This document shows, one piece after another, positions 42,060 through 54,100 of a stretch of DNA of 64,000 nt (its first letter is position 1; every line of letters begins with the position of its first letter). Source of the DNA: Lepas anatifera (Eukaryota; Arthropoda; Thecostraca; Lepadidae). Below the pieces are notes generated by a model. The model ran no database searches. It was given only the letters and a program-made list of their open reading frames with translations, and was not told where the DNA came from. The stretch is taken from NCBI GenBank assembly GCA_034440635.1, contig JAOTON010000477.1, positions 364,001 to 428,000 on the forward strand, given 5' to 3'. The translations under genes and the position numbers were made by a program.

Positions 42060-42720
42060 TTTCCACAGGTAGTAAAAAAAGACAACACCTTTGCGCAGCG
42101 CCACCGTACTTCATGTACCTCTAACTCAAATTTTTTACAACTTCTGGCAAAATTTTAGGTCTGGGTCATAGCAGGTCAGACTGCCAACCCAGGTCAAGAG
42201 CCCTAACCTCGAAAAAACTTTGGAGGTGCATCAGTAAGATCAAATTTAACCTACCGTGCTTAGATTCACATCAAATAGTAAGGTCACCAAGCAAGATAAT
42301 TTTTCCTTGCAAGATTTCTATATCTATAGCCTGGGACAAGGTCAGGGTCACGATCTTTCCATTAGAAATGCATGGGGCAGTTGGTAAATTTTGATAACTT
42401 CCGAGAATTGAGAATTGTCGAGAATTGCGGTGGAGGTTTTATTTTTACATTGTCGTGTCTGACTTGCCACTGCAGTTTGATTAATATTCTTTTTACCATA
42501 CAGACCTAAGCCCGGTGCTAGGTCAAAGCAGGTTGATTTTGAAATTTGACTAAACAAGATTATAAGATATATAATCCGATTGGGTTAGACAAGAGCATTC
42601 CAATGGTGCTGAACATTTTTTCTATGTCTCGCCTCTGTCAGCTATTGTGCCACAAAATTTAGGTTTCTACTTAGTTCCTGTAAGGAATACTTTGACCTCG
42701 AGCAACCTCAAAGGTACCCG
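42060..42720. repeat. AGGTCA-rich dispersed repeat, family 2, second copy
   Basis: The first ~110 bp (GCGCCACCGTACTTCATGTA block) occurs inverted at 47645-47765. The remainder resembles 29340-30080 with conserved ...GGTCA spacing and AAATTTGACTAAACAAGAT-like text. No ends were found. Confidence 0.4.
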
Positions 42721-44290
42721 ACCAAACGCTCATATGTAACATTGTCGGTAGTGATTAAAACTGGTTATTTAGCAGTGTCGCTCCCAGTGCACTGTTCGTT
42801 CTACATGGTTTACTGGACAGCAGAGATAATCCACAATTAGGACACGGAGTCTGCGTGATATTGCATGCCTCTAAACACAACACTGCGATGAATCGTGTTT
42901 TTTTCAGAGCTTATGCCTGGAGCCTGAAAGCGAGAGAAATGACTGAAGAATGTACATCACCTGGCGGAGAGCTGTACTGGATAATGTAAAAATATATTTA
43001 ATCTCATCAAATGGTGCTGCCATGCACACGATTTCAAACCAATGCAAATGTTTAATTCCAGTGCAAAAGTTATATCGAAGCAAAATTCAATAATGTAAAT
43101 GAAGTGTTTTCACTACGTCTCACAGCAAGGGAGCCTGCGACTATATCGAGAGCACTGCGAAACCGGCAACTATCACGATGGTTTAAAAAGTCCAGTGAAA
43201 GATAAAATACGTGATGTCAAATGTACGCATGCTTTTCTTACGCATACATTTTTCAGCACTATTAAGTTCTTGTAAATTCCAAAATCAAGCATAGCCAATG
43301 TTGCCAGACAGCTCCAAAGTCTGTTCGCCGATGCGATTATGAAAAAATGAATACAAGTTTCAAATAATACCAGCGGTAAATCAGACTGTTAGTGATTTCT
43401 CTACAAACACAGGAAGAGAGATTCGGGTTTCGTATACCTATGTTTGAACCAAACAGTGTCGTGCTATGCAAATAGACTTTCTTTTATGGGTGCTGCGTGA
43501 ATGGTCGGAAATTTAGACATGGCGAATGTTTTATACAAAGGAAATATTAAACATACCGGTATAGATTATTTGACTTAAGTAATGAGTGATCTGACGGCCA
43601 TCATTGCAGGTGAATGAATGCGTCTGTACAGGACAAAGACAGTGTCAGTGTTGAAGTCATCTCAATGCATTCCCTTATTCTTTGAAGATTATACAAGGCA
43701 CCGGGAATGTGGAATTATATCTATTTGTGGGTCCCCAACCACCTCCAATGAACCGTGGAAACAGTGGTAACAGTGGTAAAACATCCTTTGAATGTTCTCT
43801 TTTTATTTCAAATACTACTTATTGGTGCAATGTAGTTCAACCGGCCTGTGAAAAGGCAAAACACGTGATACATTTTGCTATTTATTTTCACGTAGTGGCT
43901 CTCGATATTGCTTCAAATTTTTCCACCCCTAATCATTAAAAAACACCAATCAAAAGCCTTTTGAAGTAGCGTTTGAACTGGGATCCGTATCAGCTATGAA
44001 ATTATCACCTTTTAGAAAGTTCATGTGAGGCAGCCTGTTCAAGTGACCAAGTTGAATGCGTTATGATTTCAGAACATTTTTCGCATATATGAGCAAATTG
44101 AAATTGCTTTCTGAGAATGAAAGCCTTTCAGACGTTTTTTACATTGTAAGAATCCTCTCAAACGTATGCTGTGATGCACTGGGTCACCCTGTATTGATAC
44201 TATTTTTCCATCTCCGGGAACGATGTAAATGTGTGAGTTAGTGGTGCTTATAGGATAAATTATACTTGTTTCAAGTATTGATGAAGTCGC
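42720..44290. other. Intergenic, no gene supported
   Basis: AT-rich DNA. A frame of 85 codons at 43682-43939 is not similar to anything I know and is probably random. Confidence 0.4.
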
Positions 44291-44368
44291 GACATCTTTG
44301 TAAATTTTCGTTTGAGGCTGCAAGGCCCATTACTAATAAGTCCCTTTGCCCTCGTCTCCATCGAAACA

Positions 44369-44647
44369 ATGGATTCCTTCCTATCACTTTTAATAACTGC
44401 TATTTTTCTTTTTACAAATCTTGTCCAAGTTGTTGCCAGTTCAGTTTTAGGAGTCGGAGTCTCACTAGAGTCATCAAGGGACTTTTACGGAGACCCCGAT
44501 CCCACCACCCAAACAAGCAACTCCCACGATGAAGGATTGATTGAGGAACCAAAGTTGAACGTCCCACAAGGCATAACGACGGCCATTTACATCAGGTCAC
44601 TCACTTACCACACACAGAGAATTTTTAGTACCCTCTGTACTACTTGA
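44369..44647 (+). CDS. Possible small secreted protein or first exon, unrecognised
   Basis: ATG in a good context (AACAATGG) opens a 92-codon frame. The first ~24 residues (SFLSLLITAIFLFTNLVQVV then ASS) look like a signal peptide. A polar, acidic segment rich in Ser, Thr and Asp follows (DFYGDPDPTTQTSNSHDEG), then VPQGITTAIYIR. Two readings fit. One is a single-exon gene ending at TGA 44645 with AATAAA about 70 bp on. The other is a first coding exon ending ATCAG|GTCACT at 44595, although that donor is weak. No homologue is recognised and no further exon was found. Confidence 0.35.
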   Translation: MDSFLSLLITAIFLFTNLVQVVASSVLGVGVSLESSRDFYGDPDPTTQTSNSHDEGLIEEPKLNVPQGITTAIYIRSLTYHTQRIFSTLCTT

Positions 44648-44895
44648 ACTTTTTTATATAACTCAGTAGCCTGGGGCTGCTAAGCTAAGTCTTAATCCGG
44701 GAGTGAAATCGGACACACCAAATAAAGTGATTCACCAAAGTACATTTTACAGTGTCAATGTATTTGTCATGTTTTTCACTCTCCAATCGATACTGCATGG
44801 ACTCCATGGTTGTATTAGATTAGAGTACTAACAACATGCAAGCAAAGGTAAGATAACCGTTATCTTAGATCAGTACCCTGGTGGCTCTTCATCCA

Positions 44896-45050
44896 GTACC
44901 TAATTTGAAAAATGAGAGTTGCCTAACACCAGGTGGTACTGCATCTAACATCCAAGTTGGTGTAAGTAACTCGTGATCAAAATTTTGGGTACTTAATCTA
45001 GTACCTATTTCGGAAAAAGAGAGTTTTCTAACACCAGGTGGTACTGCATG
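44896..45050 (+). repeat. ~104-bp direct duplication (about 1.5 copies)
   Basis: The block AGTACCTA-TT then GAGAGTT--CTAACACCAGG TGGTACTGCAT occurs at 44896-44944 and again at 45000-45050, in the same orientation. The copies differ at several positions. The function is unknown; GTACC-type motifs recur near 47300-47480. Confidence 0.6.
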
Positions 45051-46130
45051 GAGCATTCATTCGATATGTTCAATCCCCTTTGGAATACTTCGGTGAGAAG
45101 ACAAAAAAATGGCTCCAACTTTAGTGCAATAAAGGTGGTAGGTTACCCTCTATTGAGTTCTTTCTTTGAACCAAGCGGCTTTTTGCATCTTCCCGCGCCA
45201 TTTTCCTGCAGTGAGTGGCAGACAGAAGCTCAGCCCGTGGAATATTTGGCAAAAGGTGAGAGTTGGCATCTGTTTTGTGATTGAACAGGGTTAGGTGCAT
45301 TAGGTACCAGTTATCTCTTGACATCCTTTGTGTATGGCATCTTCATCATTAGACCAGCCAAATTATAAACGGCGTAATTGTGTATACAAGCACGTCCATG
45401 AAATTCTAAACTGAAAACATGGTAATGCTTCAAAGATTATGGTTAGGTAATGCATTTGACTGATTTGCCTGCTTCTAGATTGAATGCAAAATCTGAAGCC
45501 CACGTAACTTCCATTAATGAGTTTCTAAAGGTCTACATGGAGAAACCATTTCTAGGTAGGTGCTCGGTAACTATAAATAATGTTGAAACTCCAACAATAT
45601 TTAAAACTTCCTACGGGGCAGAGATGAGGATTCTATTTCTGTAGGGGCATTCTACAATCACCCAGCATTTGTTATTTTAAGATCACATGTTTCTATTTGG
45701 CTTCCTGATTCTAAGAAGGGCGTGTTTGTTTAGAAAACAGTTAATAATACAATACAATTATGTTAAACTGTCAGAGTACCCGCTTTTCTAATTCGAGCAC
45801 CACCGAATAAAAAAATCCCTACCCTTGCTTGTAGCTAGACTCATAAGCGTAGGTAAAAACGTCCAAAACATTGGGGATGAAGTTTTATCTTAGAGATATT
45901 TATTTTCAGTCAACGCTATTTATCTAATAATTAAAAATAGTTAATATTGGGGGCATGGCCCCTTTGGGTTTCTCTACTCTTACGACTATAGGTAAACTAG
46001 GAAATGCCGCTATGGTATCTTTGTGGCTCTTGGTATTGTTTTAAATTTGGGCACCCCCAATCATTTACCCGCGCCCCGGTGGGCCTCCGAACCACCTTCA
46101 CCCTGGTGATTATGGGGGTTTATGTTATGG
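45050..46130. other. Intergenic, no gene supported
   Basis: Short frames of 64-78 codons (45048-45284, 45450-45644) carry no recognisable motif, signal peptide or splice context. They are left uncalled. Confidence 0.4.
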
Positions 46131-46139
46131 GGGGGGGGC

Positions 46140-46500
46140 CAGAGCTGGTCTTGAATTTTTCGTAAGGCCCCAAGAGTTTGTCTAAGGATGCTCTAAAAAG
46201 TTATTAGTGGCCGCCAGAACTGGTCTGGGGAGCCTTTAAGAGCTTGTCCCGGAGGGGGCAGAGTTTATTTCGGAGGGCCAAAGGCTGTTTTGGGAGTCCC
46301 CAGATTCGGCCTCGGAGTCCTCCAGAGTTGGTCTCGGGGGCCCCAAGGCTTGATCTCGGGGTCCAAAAGTTTTTCTCGGGCGTGGGGCAATATTTTTCCT
46401 CAAGGGGCCAGACAACTTGTCTCAGAAGGCCCCCGAATTGGTTTCGAGAGGGGGGGTAAAGTGCTTATCTTGAGGGCACCCCAGAGATGGTTTCCGTGTC
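46140..46500 (+). repeat. Degenerate ~22-bp minisatellite
   Basis: About 15 diverged units of roughly 20-24 bp around the core CAGAGTTGGTCTCGGGGGCCC. Unit starts alternate between CAGA-TTGGTCTCGG and AAG-CTTGTCT-GG, suggesting an older two-part unit. GC content is well above the surroundings. Confidence 0.7.
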
Positions 46501-46539
46501 ACAAGGAAAATAATAAAGGGATAACACGTGTTTTTTTTA

Positions 46540-48430
46540 GCTAAATAGACCTTGAAACAAAACAAAAAATATGTAAAAACAGCCAATATAAGTCACGTAA
46601 AGTCACGTCATACGTTATATTTATTTGTATTGTCTTAAACCACAAATTCTTTCTCTACATGCATGATGTTTTCAGGTCACTAATATGCCGCGGTGCTAAG
46701 TTAGTCTTATTTTGCGCCACTATAAGGAACGGTTATAGTGCCACGTGGTGACAAGTGCCGGTGCAAAGGCTAATCTCTAGCAGCAAATAGCCGACTGTTT
46801 GCCTTGCGCGCAGGGCCCGGACGTCGAATCATTTGAAGGATGCTCACACAGAATCCTGAGGAAGCGGGAGGATTTAAGGACGGCTGATTGGTTCTGGACA
46901 GAATTAACTCTCTTTTAATATCCATCGACAATATGCAAGCTGCGAGGTCAGCTCAGCTCAACTGAGGTGTCTTTTTGTAATTTGCAAGATTAAAAATGTC
47001 TAGAAAAGACCAGCAGAAACGAATATGAAGCTCATAGTTTTAGAACTAGCTTACTCTCAATTTCAGTGCCATGTATATGTTGTCCCCTGAAACGACAAAG
47101 CTGTTCCAGTGAGCCGTGGCTGCTTTTTTGTATCGTGCTCTATATGATTAAAGCTGTGCAGTGTTACCTTGATCGAATTATCGAATCAGCTTAAATATAA
47201 TTCTTCAAGTACCTCTTTGTTTCACGAAGGAGAGTAGGTATTGGATTGTATTGATTGAGTACATTTTAAGCACTACTTTCAGTGCCCTTCAGACACCTTC
47301 GCAGGGTACTAGCGTTAGTACCTAAAATGGAAGTACCCTAGGAGGCCTCATTTTTGGCACGGAACCAAACGGGGGTACTAATTGCAGAAGTACCCATTTT
47401 GGTGTAACTGCAAAAGGGTACTACGGGAAGTACAACCAGCTGTAACAAAAGAGGCGTAGTAAAAGTACTCATGTTATCTGACGAGTACCAAAAATGTCCG
47501 AAAAGCGTTCATAGTATACTGAATTAAGTATCCAGAGAATACTGATTTTTGGCACGAGCAAAGTGTTCCGTGGGGTGTAATTTTTTCTCTGTGTGCAGTC
47601 AGTTGCCAGATGACCTGCAGTATTTACGGTACCTACCATCTGCCAGTTGCCCTAAATTATTTTGCCAGAAGTTGAAACAAACGTCGAGTTAGAGGTACAT
47701 GAAGTACGGTGGCGCTGCGCGAATGAATGTGTTTTTACTACCTGTAGAAACCTGAGAAGGCCGAATGCCCGCCCCCTCGTGTGGGTGCGTGTTGATTTTC
47801 ATAAATTCTGACACTTGTACGATGAAAATTTTGTAAAGACAATGCAATATGATGGCAAGCAACCGATTACAAAAGTAATCGCTTTGTTTGCGGTGTTAAA
47901 CATAAGGCTGTACTACCGCCGTGGTAAAAACCGTCTGCGTACCTACCTTAGGTGCTAAAAATTTGGAGTTTATAGCAAAAACGCAATTTTTTAATTTTCT
48001 ATCGAAATAAATTTTATTAAGCAAAATTTTCTAAGTGTCTAAAAAGGCAATTTCAACTGCAAAAAGGTCAAGCTAGGTCAAAAAAGAAAAGGTCATATGA
48101 ATTAAAAGTCAAATTTTTTTAAATTTTGACATTTTCTTTTTCAAAATAATGTATAGTTCAAGACAAGTTCAATGATATACAAAACTTGTTAATCACGCAA
48201 TGCGTTTCGAGTTATGAAGCATCAAAGATGAGTCTACTAAGATACCTCCCAAAAATGCCTCGGGCTATATCTCGGTCACCGTTGGTCGGAGGGAGCTAAG
48301 ATTCTCACAAGCGTGTTTCTGGCCCAAAACTACCCCGGAGACAAAGTTTCCGATTTTTGCTAGACATGGTGGTATCAAATTGAAATATTTTTGGTCGTTT
48401 TGTCCTGGAATGCCCCCCCTAATAAATTCT
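46540..48430. other. Intergenic, one inverted repeat fragment
   Basis: AT-rich, GTAC-motif-rich near 47290-47480. The segment 47645-47765 (GAGTTAGAGGTACATGAAGT ACGGTGGCGCTGCGCG) is an inverted copy of 42060-42170. No gene is seen. Confidence 0.4.
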
Positions 48431-48439
48431 GGGATTTTT

Positions 48440-48860
48440 CCACACAAAAATGTATTGGTCATCTTGGGTCTGGCCACCAGTGCAGGTCAAGGGACTCACC
48501 TCCAAAAAGTTTAAGATAGCTAAACCCTCGCCCCACCGGGGGGCCATCGATGCCCCCTCCCCTAAGGTTTTTTCGGGATAGCAGAAAAATGGCGATACGC
48601 AGAACCGCGGTTGAGAACTATATCTCTCATCCCTACATTTTCCCACTATGCCTGGAATTTTTTCCCGGGTCATCCAAGGTCAGGTCACCAGGCGAGGTCA
48701 GCCAAGGTCACCTCACTTCAACTTTTGAGCTCTATAAGAGCTGCATTTCTTAGTCGATCAATCCGAAACTTCCTACATTTTATGACCCATCCAGGGTCCA
48801 CAAGGTGTATGTCCGGGATTTTTCGATTTCGTGACGTGAGGTCAGGTCACGTGGTGACCT
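48440..48860. repeat. AGGTCA-rich repeat fragment
   Basis: Multiple AGGTCA/TGACCT motifs (CCAAGGTCAGGTCACC, GAGGTCAGCCAAGGTCACCT) in a dispersed-repeat background like the other AGGTCA families here. Boundaries are uncertain. Confidence 0.4.
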
Positions 48861-48869
48861 ATGTCCGTG

Positions 48870-49480
48870 ATAATAGCAACGTATTCGTATTCGTATTCAA
48901 ATACGTATTCGCGTCCCCTCCGATTTTGCTGAAATTTTGCATGGACACTGCTATGCAAGTCCCTAGTAACCCCCTAAAATCATTCGTGTTCACAACTAAC
49001 GGTTTGACCTCCAGAGGTCACCAAAATTTAAAGCTCGAAAATCTGGCGAACCCTACAATTTTAAGACAAAAAGAGCTAGAAGTGTCATTTCAGCTCTGGT
49101 GCTTTCCATTGACACCAAAGATGATTCACAATTAACACATACTTCGTTAAACTCCAGCCCCTGGCTTTGAATTCAAAATTCAATTTCAAAAGCCGCCCTG
49201 TCAAAAAGCGTGGCGAACCCTAAATCAACGCTTTATTACATACTTATCATCGGTTTTTTGGTGTTCAAGCGCGGCCATCGCAGTCAGCATCATTCACAAA
49301 AATATAAACAACCATTAAATATATTATTTCCGCTCTAGGCGTACATTTTATGTAAAAATGACCGTTTTACAAAAATGCTTGCGAACCCTGCCATTCCTAC
49401 CTTAATCTGTTAAGATATAAAACAGTTCCACATCGAATTTACTCATATATCATAGATAATTCACAAAAAAACCCGACACC
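48870..49480 (+). repeat. Diverged outlying satellite monomers
   Basis: The satellite landmark GCGAACCCT occurs at about 49041, 49211 and 49381, spaced 170 bp, each followed about 100 bp later by an ATTCACAA motif as in the main array. Little else is conserved. These are old or decayed monomers left of the main array, with the transposon nest (49774-51110) in between. Confidence 0.65.
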
Positions 49481-49813
49481 TTCAACTGTCCTAGTTTAGC
49501 CAGCATCAACAAAAAACGTTTATTCCAATGATAAAAACTTCCATCGGCAACATTCAACGTCCTCCAAGCCCCGCCCACCGAAGGCGGGGCCTTAAAGCAA
49601 GCGGACCATTTACCAGCCACACAGCTCGTTTGCCATAAGAAATGCAAATCAATCATAATGGGAGCTATGACTACCTGGCTTGCTGAAATGGTGGTTCAAA
49701 GGGGCATAGGAGGCCCCCACCCCCAAATATCAGAGCGCACATAGTTTATGCATAGCAGTAAGCTGCTCAGAGGCATAGGCGGATCCAGGATGGCGCATCG
49801 GGGGAGGGGGAGG

Positions 49814-51049
49814 CAGTGGCGGATCTAGCCGGTCGCTTTGGGAGGGGCAAACCAAAATCAAAAAGCAAAAAACAAAACGTCACGGGGGTGAAAGATATTG
49901 GCTTAACACCCGCACTGGAGGGGGTCTGGCACTAACGCGCACTGGAGGGGGGGCCTGGTAAGCCCCCCTAAGATCTCGGAAACTAAGAGGGCTAGAAAAA
50001 CGCCACTTGGTAGGTGGGTGGGGGCTATGGTGATCTACATGATGACCAATTTTCATTGACCTAGGTCAATATCTTCAAGGTCAAACGAGGTCGTAAAGGT
50101 CAAATATTGGCCATGCTGGGATCGATTGGTAAATGCTGTGATTATGCAGGAAAATGGCGGGAATAAGCTACAGGCGGACAAGGTTCATAGAGAAAAGGTC
50201 TCAAAAAGGCTTCCCCAAAACTTTTGGGTCAAGGTCATTCAAGGTCATTGACCTTTAAGGTCACCATATGGTATACTACTTATTATTTACACTTTGACTT
50301 ACACTGTAGCCACTGTTTGGCGGGAAATGAGGATTGACCTTTCCCAATGACCTTTGACCTTGACCTTTGACCTTGACCTTTGTATTGGGGTACCCTACCG
50401 ATAACGTCATATCATAATATATGTCAGACGGGATAACGTCATTTGGCCGGACGCACAGTGGTCAGTGACCTTGAAAGTGCAGATATGACCTTGACCTGTG
50501 ACCTTTGACCTTGACCTTGACTTTCATGTGAAGTGACCTTGACATATAGTCCCGCTTATATGAAGTTATGACGTCACCACTCGGTCTTCAATGCAAGCTA
50601 ACTGGTCCGACCGCGCGTTTACGGCGATCTCAAAATGCAGGTCTGACTTTGAAAGCCTATAAGTCAAAAAATTTTCGGCAGATTTTCAAAAAGTCTTCAC
50701 CAATCGACGCGCTATTAAATTCTGTTAAATGTGGCCACGTTTCGTTTTTCGGCTACAAGCGGTTCTCCGGCCACCTCGAAAAAACAGGTGGGGGGCCTCC
50801 GAGGCCCCCTCCAGTGAGCGTGTTAAGATACTTTTTCCTATCCAAGGCCTAATATTCACAATGAACTTCACTGGTTCTGCCTGGAGCTGAGAGTTGAAGC
50901 ACCAAAGTCTTGCTTATAGGTAAACTAAAAAGGAGTCGGGGCAAAAGCGAGGTCGACCACTTTGGAGGGGCAAAACATAGTTTTGCCCCGAGATTTTCCG
51001 TTTGGGGGGCAAATATCTTTTTGCCCCCACTTCCCTGGAACCGCCACTG
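49814..51049 (+). mobile_element. Middle hAT-type MITE of the nest (split by a TTAA element)
   Basis: It starts CAGTGGCGGATCTAGCCGG and ends CCTGGAACCGCCACTG. The interior text on both sides of the insertion (GGGGCAAACCAAAATCAAAA; GGGGCAAAACATAGTTTTGC) matches the intact copy 1326-1744 in order. The 924-bp TTAA element 49903-50826 interrupts it. Confidence 0.7.
49903..50826 (-). mobile_element. TTAA-bounded AGGTCA-rich element, intact copy
   Basis: TTAA at 49903-49906 and 50823-50826. The ends are CACCCGCACTGGAGGGGG and, reversed from the right, CACGCTCACTGGAGGGGG. The 924-bp non-coding interior carries long runs of TGACCT half-sites, notably 50330-50380 and 50480-50535 (TGACCTTTGACCTTGACC). 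It is the best-preserved of the copies seen here. TTAA targets suggest a piggyBac- or Kolobok-type mover. Confidence 0.75.
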
Positions 51050-51116
51050 GGCGGGGGGTAACTTAACAGGAAGGGGTTTTCTGACCAAGGGGGTGGTAAT
51101 TTTGACCGGAAAAAAA

Positions 51117-54100
51117 CTAACAAGTTGGCATAAAATTAAGGAAAAAACAATTGTTTGAATAAATTTACGGCGAACCCTACAATTTATCTGTATTCAAGGA
51201 TTTGGGTGTTTTTTCATCACTAGTACCTTTGAAAGTTTTAAAAGACCATTCACAAAATTATTATTTTTCTCTTCTGATCCATTAAAAGTAACACCGAGTG
51301 GCCAAACAAAAACTAAACAAAACACAATTTTTTCCCTAAATTCACTGCGAACCCTACAACTTATTTGTTTGCTAGAGTATGGCTATATCTTAAGCACTGA
51401 TATGTTAAGAAAATCTTAAAGACGATTCACAAAAATAGTATTTTTGTCTGCTGACCCGTTGAGTGTAACACTGAGTGGAAAAACGAAAATTAAGAGGAAA
51501 CAAGGTATTTACCTATATTCACGGCGAACCCTGCAACATATTTTATCCTATACAATAATTGTTTTTTTAGTCACTCATGACTTAGAAATACTTCAAACAC
51601 TATTCACAAAAATTTGGCTTTTGAGTGCTGATGCATTAAGTATACTGAACAGCGGCAAAACCTAACTTAGACAAAATCAACGTTTTCAACTGTAGTTGGC
51701 GGCAAACCCTACAACTTATTTATTTGCAAGGATATAGCTATTTCTCTAGCACTGATGGCTTAAAAAGTCATTGAAGGTGATTCACAAAAAAATTGTTTTT
51801 GTCTGCTGCCCAGTTGAGGGTGACACTGAGTGGCAAAACAAAAATTAAGGAAGAAACAATTGTTTGCCTAAATTTACGGCGAACCCTACAACTTATTTCT
51901 TTTCAAGGATGTAGGTGTTTTTTCATCACTGGTACCTTTGCAAACTTAAAAGACCATTCACAAAAATATTATTTTTGTCTGCTGACCCGTTGAGTGTAAT
52001 ACTGAGTGGCAAAACAAAATTAAGGAAACAACAAATGTTTGCCTAAATTTACGGCGAACCCTACAACTTATTTGTTTTCAAGGATGTAGGCGTTTTTTTC
52101 ATCACTGGTACTTATGGAAGTTTAAAAAGACCATTCACAAAAATATTATTCTTCTCTGATGACCAATTAAAAATAACACAGAGTGGCTAAACGACAACTG
52201 AGCAAAACACATTTTTTTACCCGAACCGACGGCGAACCCTACAACTTATTTGTTTGCTAGGGTATGGCTATTTCTCTAGCACTGATATGTTAAGCAAAGC
52301 TTAAGGTAAAAATAGTATTTTTGTCTGCTGACCCAATAAGTGCAACACTAAATGGCAAAATAAAAATTTAGGAAAAAACAATTATTGCTACCTTTACGGC
52401 AAAGCCTACAACTTATTTGTTTTCAAGGATATAGGTGTTTTTTCATCCCTGGTACCCTTGGAAGCTTAAAAAGACCATTCACAAAAAAATTATTTTTCTC
52501 TGATGACCCATTAAAAGTAACACCGAGTGGCTAAACGAAACTAAACCGAACACAATTGTTTTACCCGGACTCACGGCGAACCCTACAACTTATTTGTTTG
52601 CTAGGGTACGGTTACTTCTTTAGCACTGACATGTTAAGAAAACCTTAAAGACGATTCACAAAAATAGTATTTTTGTCTGCTCACCCGTTCAGTGTAGCAC
52701 TGAGTGGGAAAACAAAAACTAAGGGAAAAATAATTGTTTACCCGAACTCACGGCGAACCCTACAACTTATTTGTTTGCTTGGGTATGGCTATTTCTTTAG
52801 CACTGATATATTAAGAAAACCTTAAAGACGATTCACAAAAATAGTATTTTTGTCTGCTGACCCCTTGAGTGTAACACTAAGTGACAAAACGAAAATTAAG
52901 AGGAAAAAGGTTTTTACCTGTCTCCACGGCGAACCCTACAACTTATTTGTTTTCAAGGGTATAGCTATTTCTTTAATACTGATATATTAGGAAAGCCTTA
53001 AAGACGATTCACAAAAATAGTATTTTTGTTTGCTCACCCGTTGAGTGTAACACTGAGTGCCAAAACGAAAATTAAGAGGAAAAAGGGTTTTTACCTGTCT
53101 CCACGGCGAACCCTACAACTAATTTGTTTGCTAGGGTACCACTATTTCTTTAGCACTGACATGTTAAGAAAACCTTAAAGACGATTCACAAAAATAGTAT
53201 TTTTGTCTGCTGACCCGTTGAGTGTAACACTGAGTGGCAAAACAAAAACTAAGGGAAAAATAATTGTTTGCCTCAATTTACGGCGAACCCCACAAGTTAT
53301 TCGTTTTCAAGGATGTGGGTGTTTTTTCATCACTCTTACCTTTGGAAGTTTGAAAAGACCATTCACAAAAATATATTTTTTCACTGATGGCCCATTAAAA
53401 GTAACATCGAGTGGCTAAACGAAACTAAGCAAAACACAATTTTTTACCCGAACTCACGGCGAACCCTACAACTTATTTGTTTGCTAGGGTACGGCTATTT
53501 CTTTAGCACTGACATGTTAAGAAAACCTTAAAGCCGATTCACAAAAATAGTATTTTTGTCTGCTGACCCCTGAGTGTAACACTGAGTGGCAAAACGAAAA
53601 TTAAGAGGAAAAAAGGTTTTTACCTGTCTTAACGGCAAACTCTACAACTTATTTGTTTTCAAGGATGTAGGTGTTTTTTCATCACTGGTACCTTTGGAAG
53701 TTCAAAAGACCATTCACAAAAATATTATTTTTCTCTGATGACCCATTCAAAGTAACCCCGAGTGGCTAAACGAAAACTAATCAAAACACAATGTTTTACC
53801 CGAACTCACGGCGAACCCTACAACGTATTAGTTTCCTAAGGTATGGCTATTTCTTTAGCACTGATATACTAGGAAAGCCTTAAAGACAATTCACAATAAT
53901 AGTATTTTTGTCTGCTGACCCGTTGAGTGTAACACTGAGTGCCAAAACGAAAAAAAGAGGAAAAAGGGTTTTTACATGTCTCCACGGCTAACCCTACAAC
54001 TTATTTGTTTGCAAGGGTACGGCTATTTCTTTAGCACTGAAATGTTAAGAAAACCTTAAAGACGATTCACAAAAATATTATTTTTGTCTAATGACCCGTT

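Larger units (their letters stand above)
49774..51110 (+). mobile_element. Outer MITE of a three-level nest (split copy)
   Basis: The left piece 49774-49813 starts CATAGGCGGATCCAGGATGG, matching 39051. The right piece from 51050 reads GACCAAGGGGGTGG...TTTTGACCGG, matching the corresponding interior of 39051-39321. Between them sits the hAT MITE 49814-51049. The right end of this outer element is missing. Confidence 0.55.

Noticed and set aside
51444..51665. Series of 60-78 codon ORFs in the 51-63 kb array
   Set aside because: They are the same satellite monomer read in one frame and stop wherever the monomer length is not a multiple of three. Treated as satellite, not genes.
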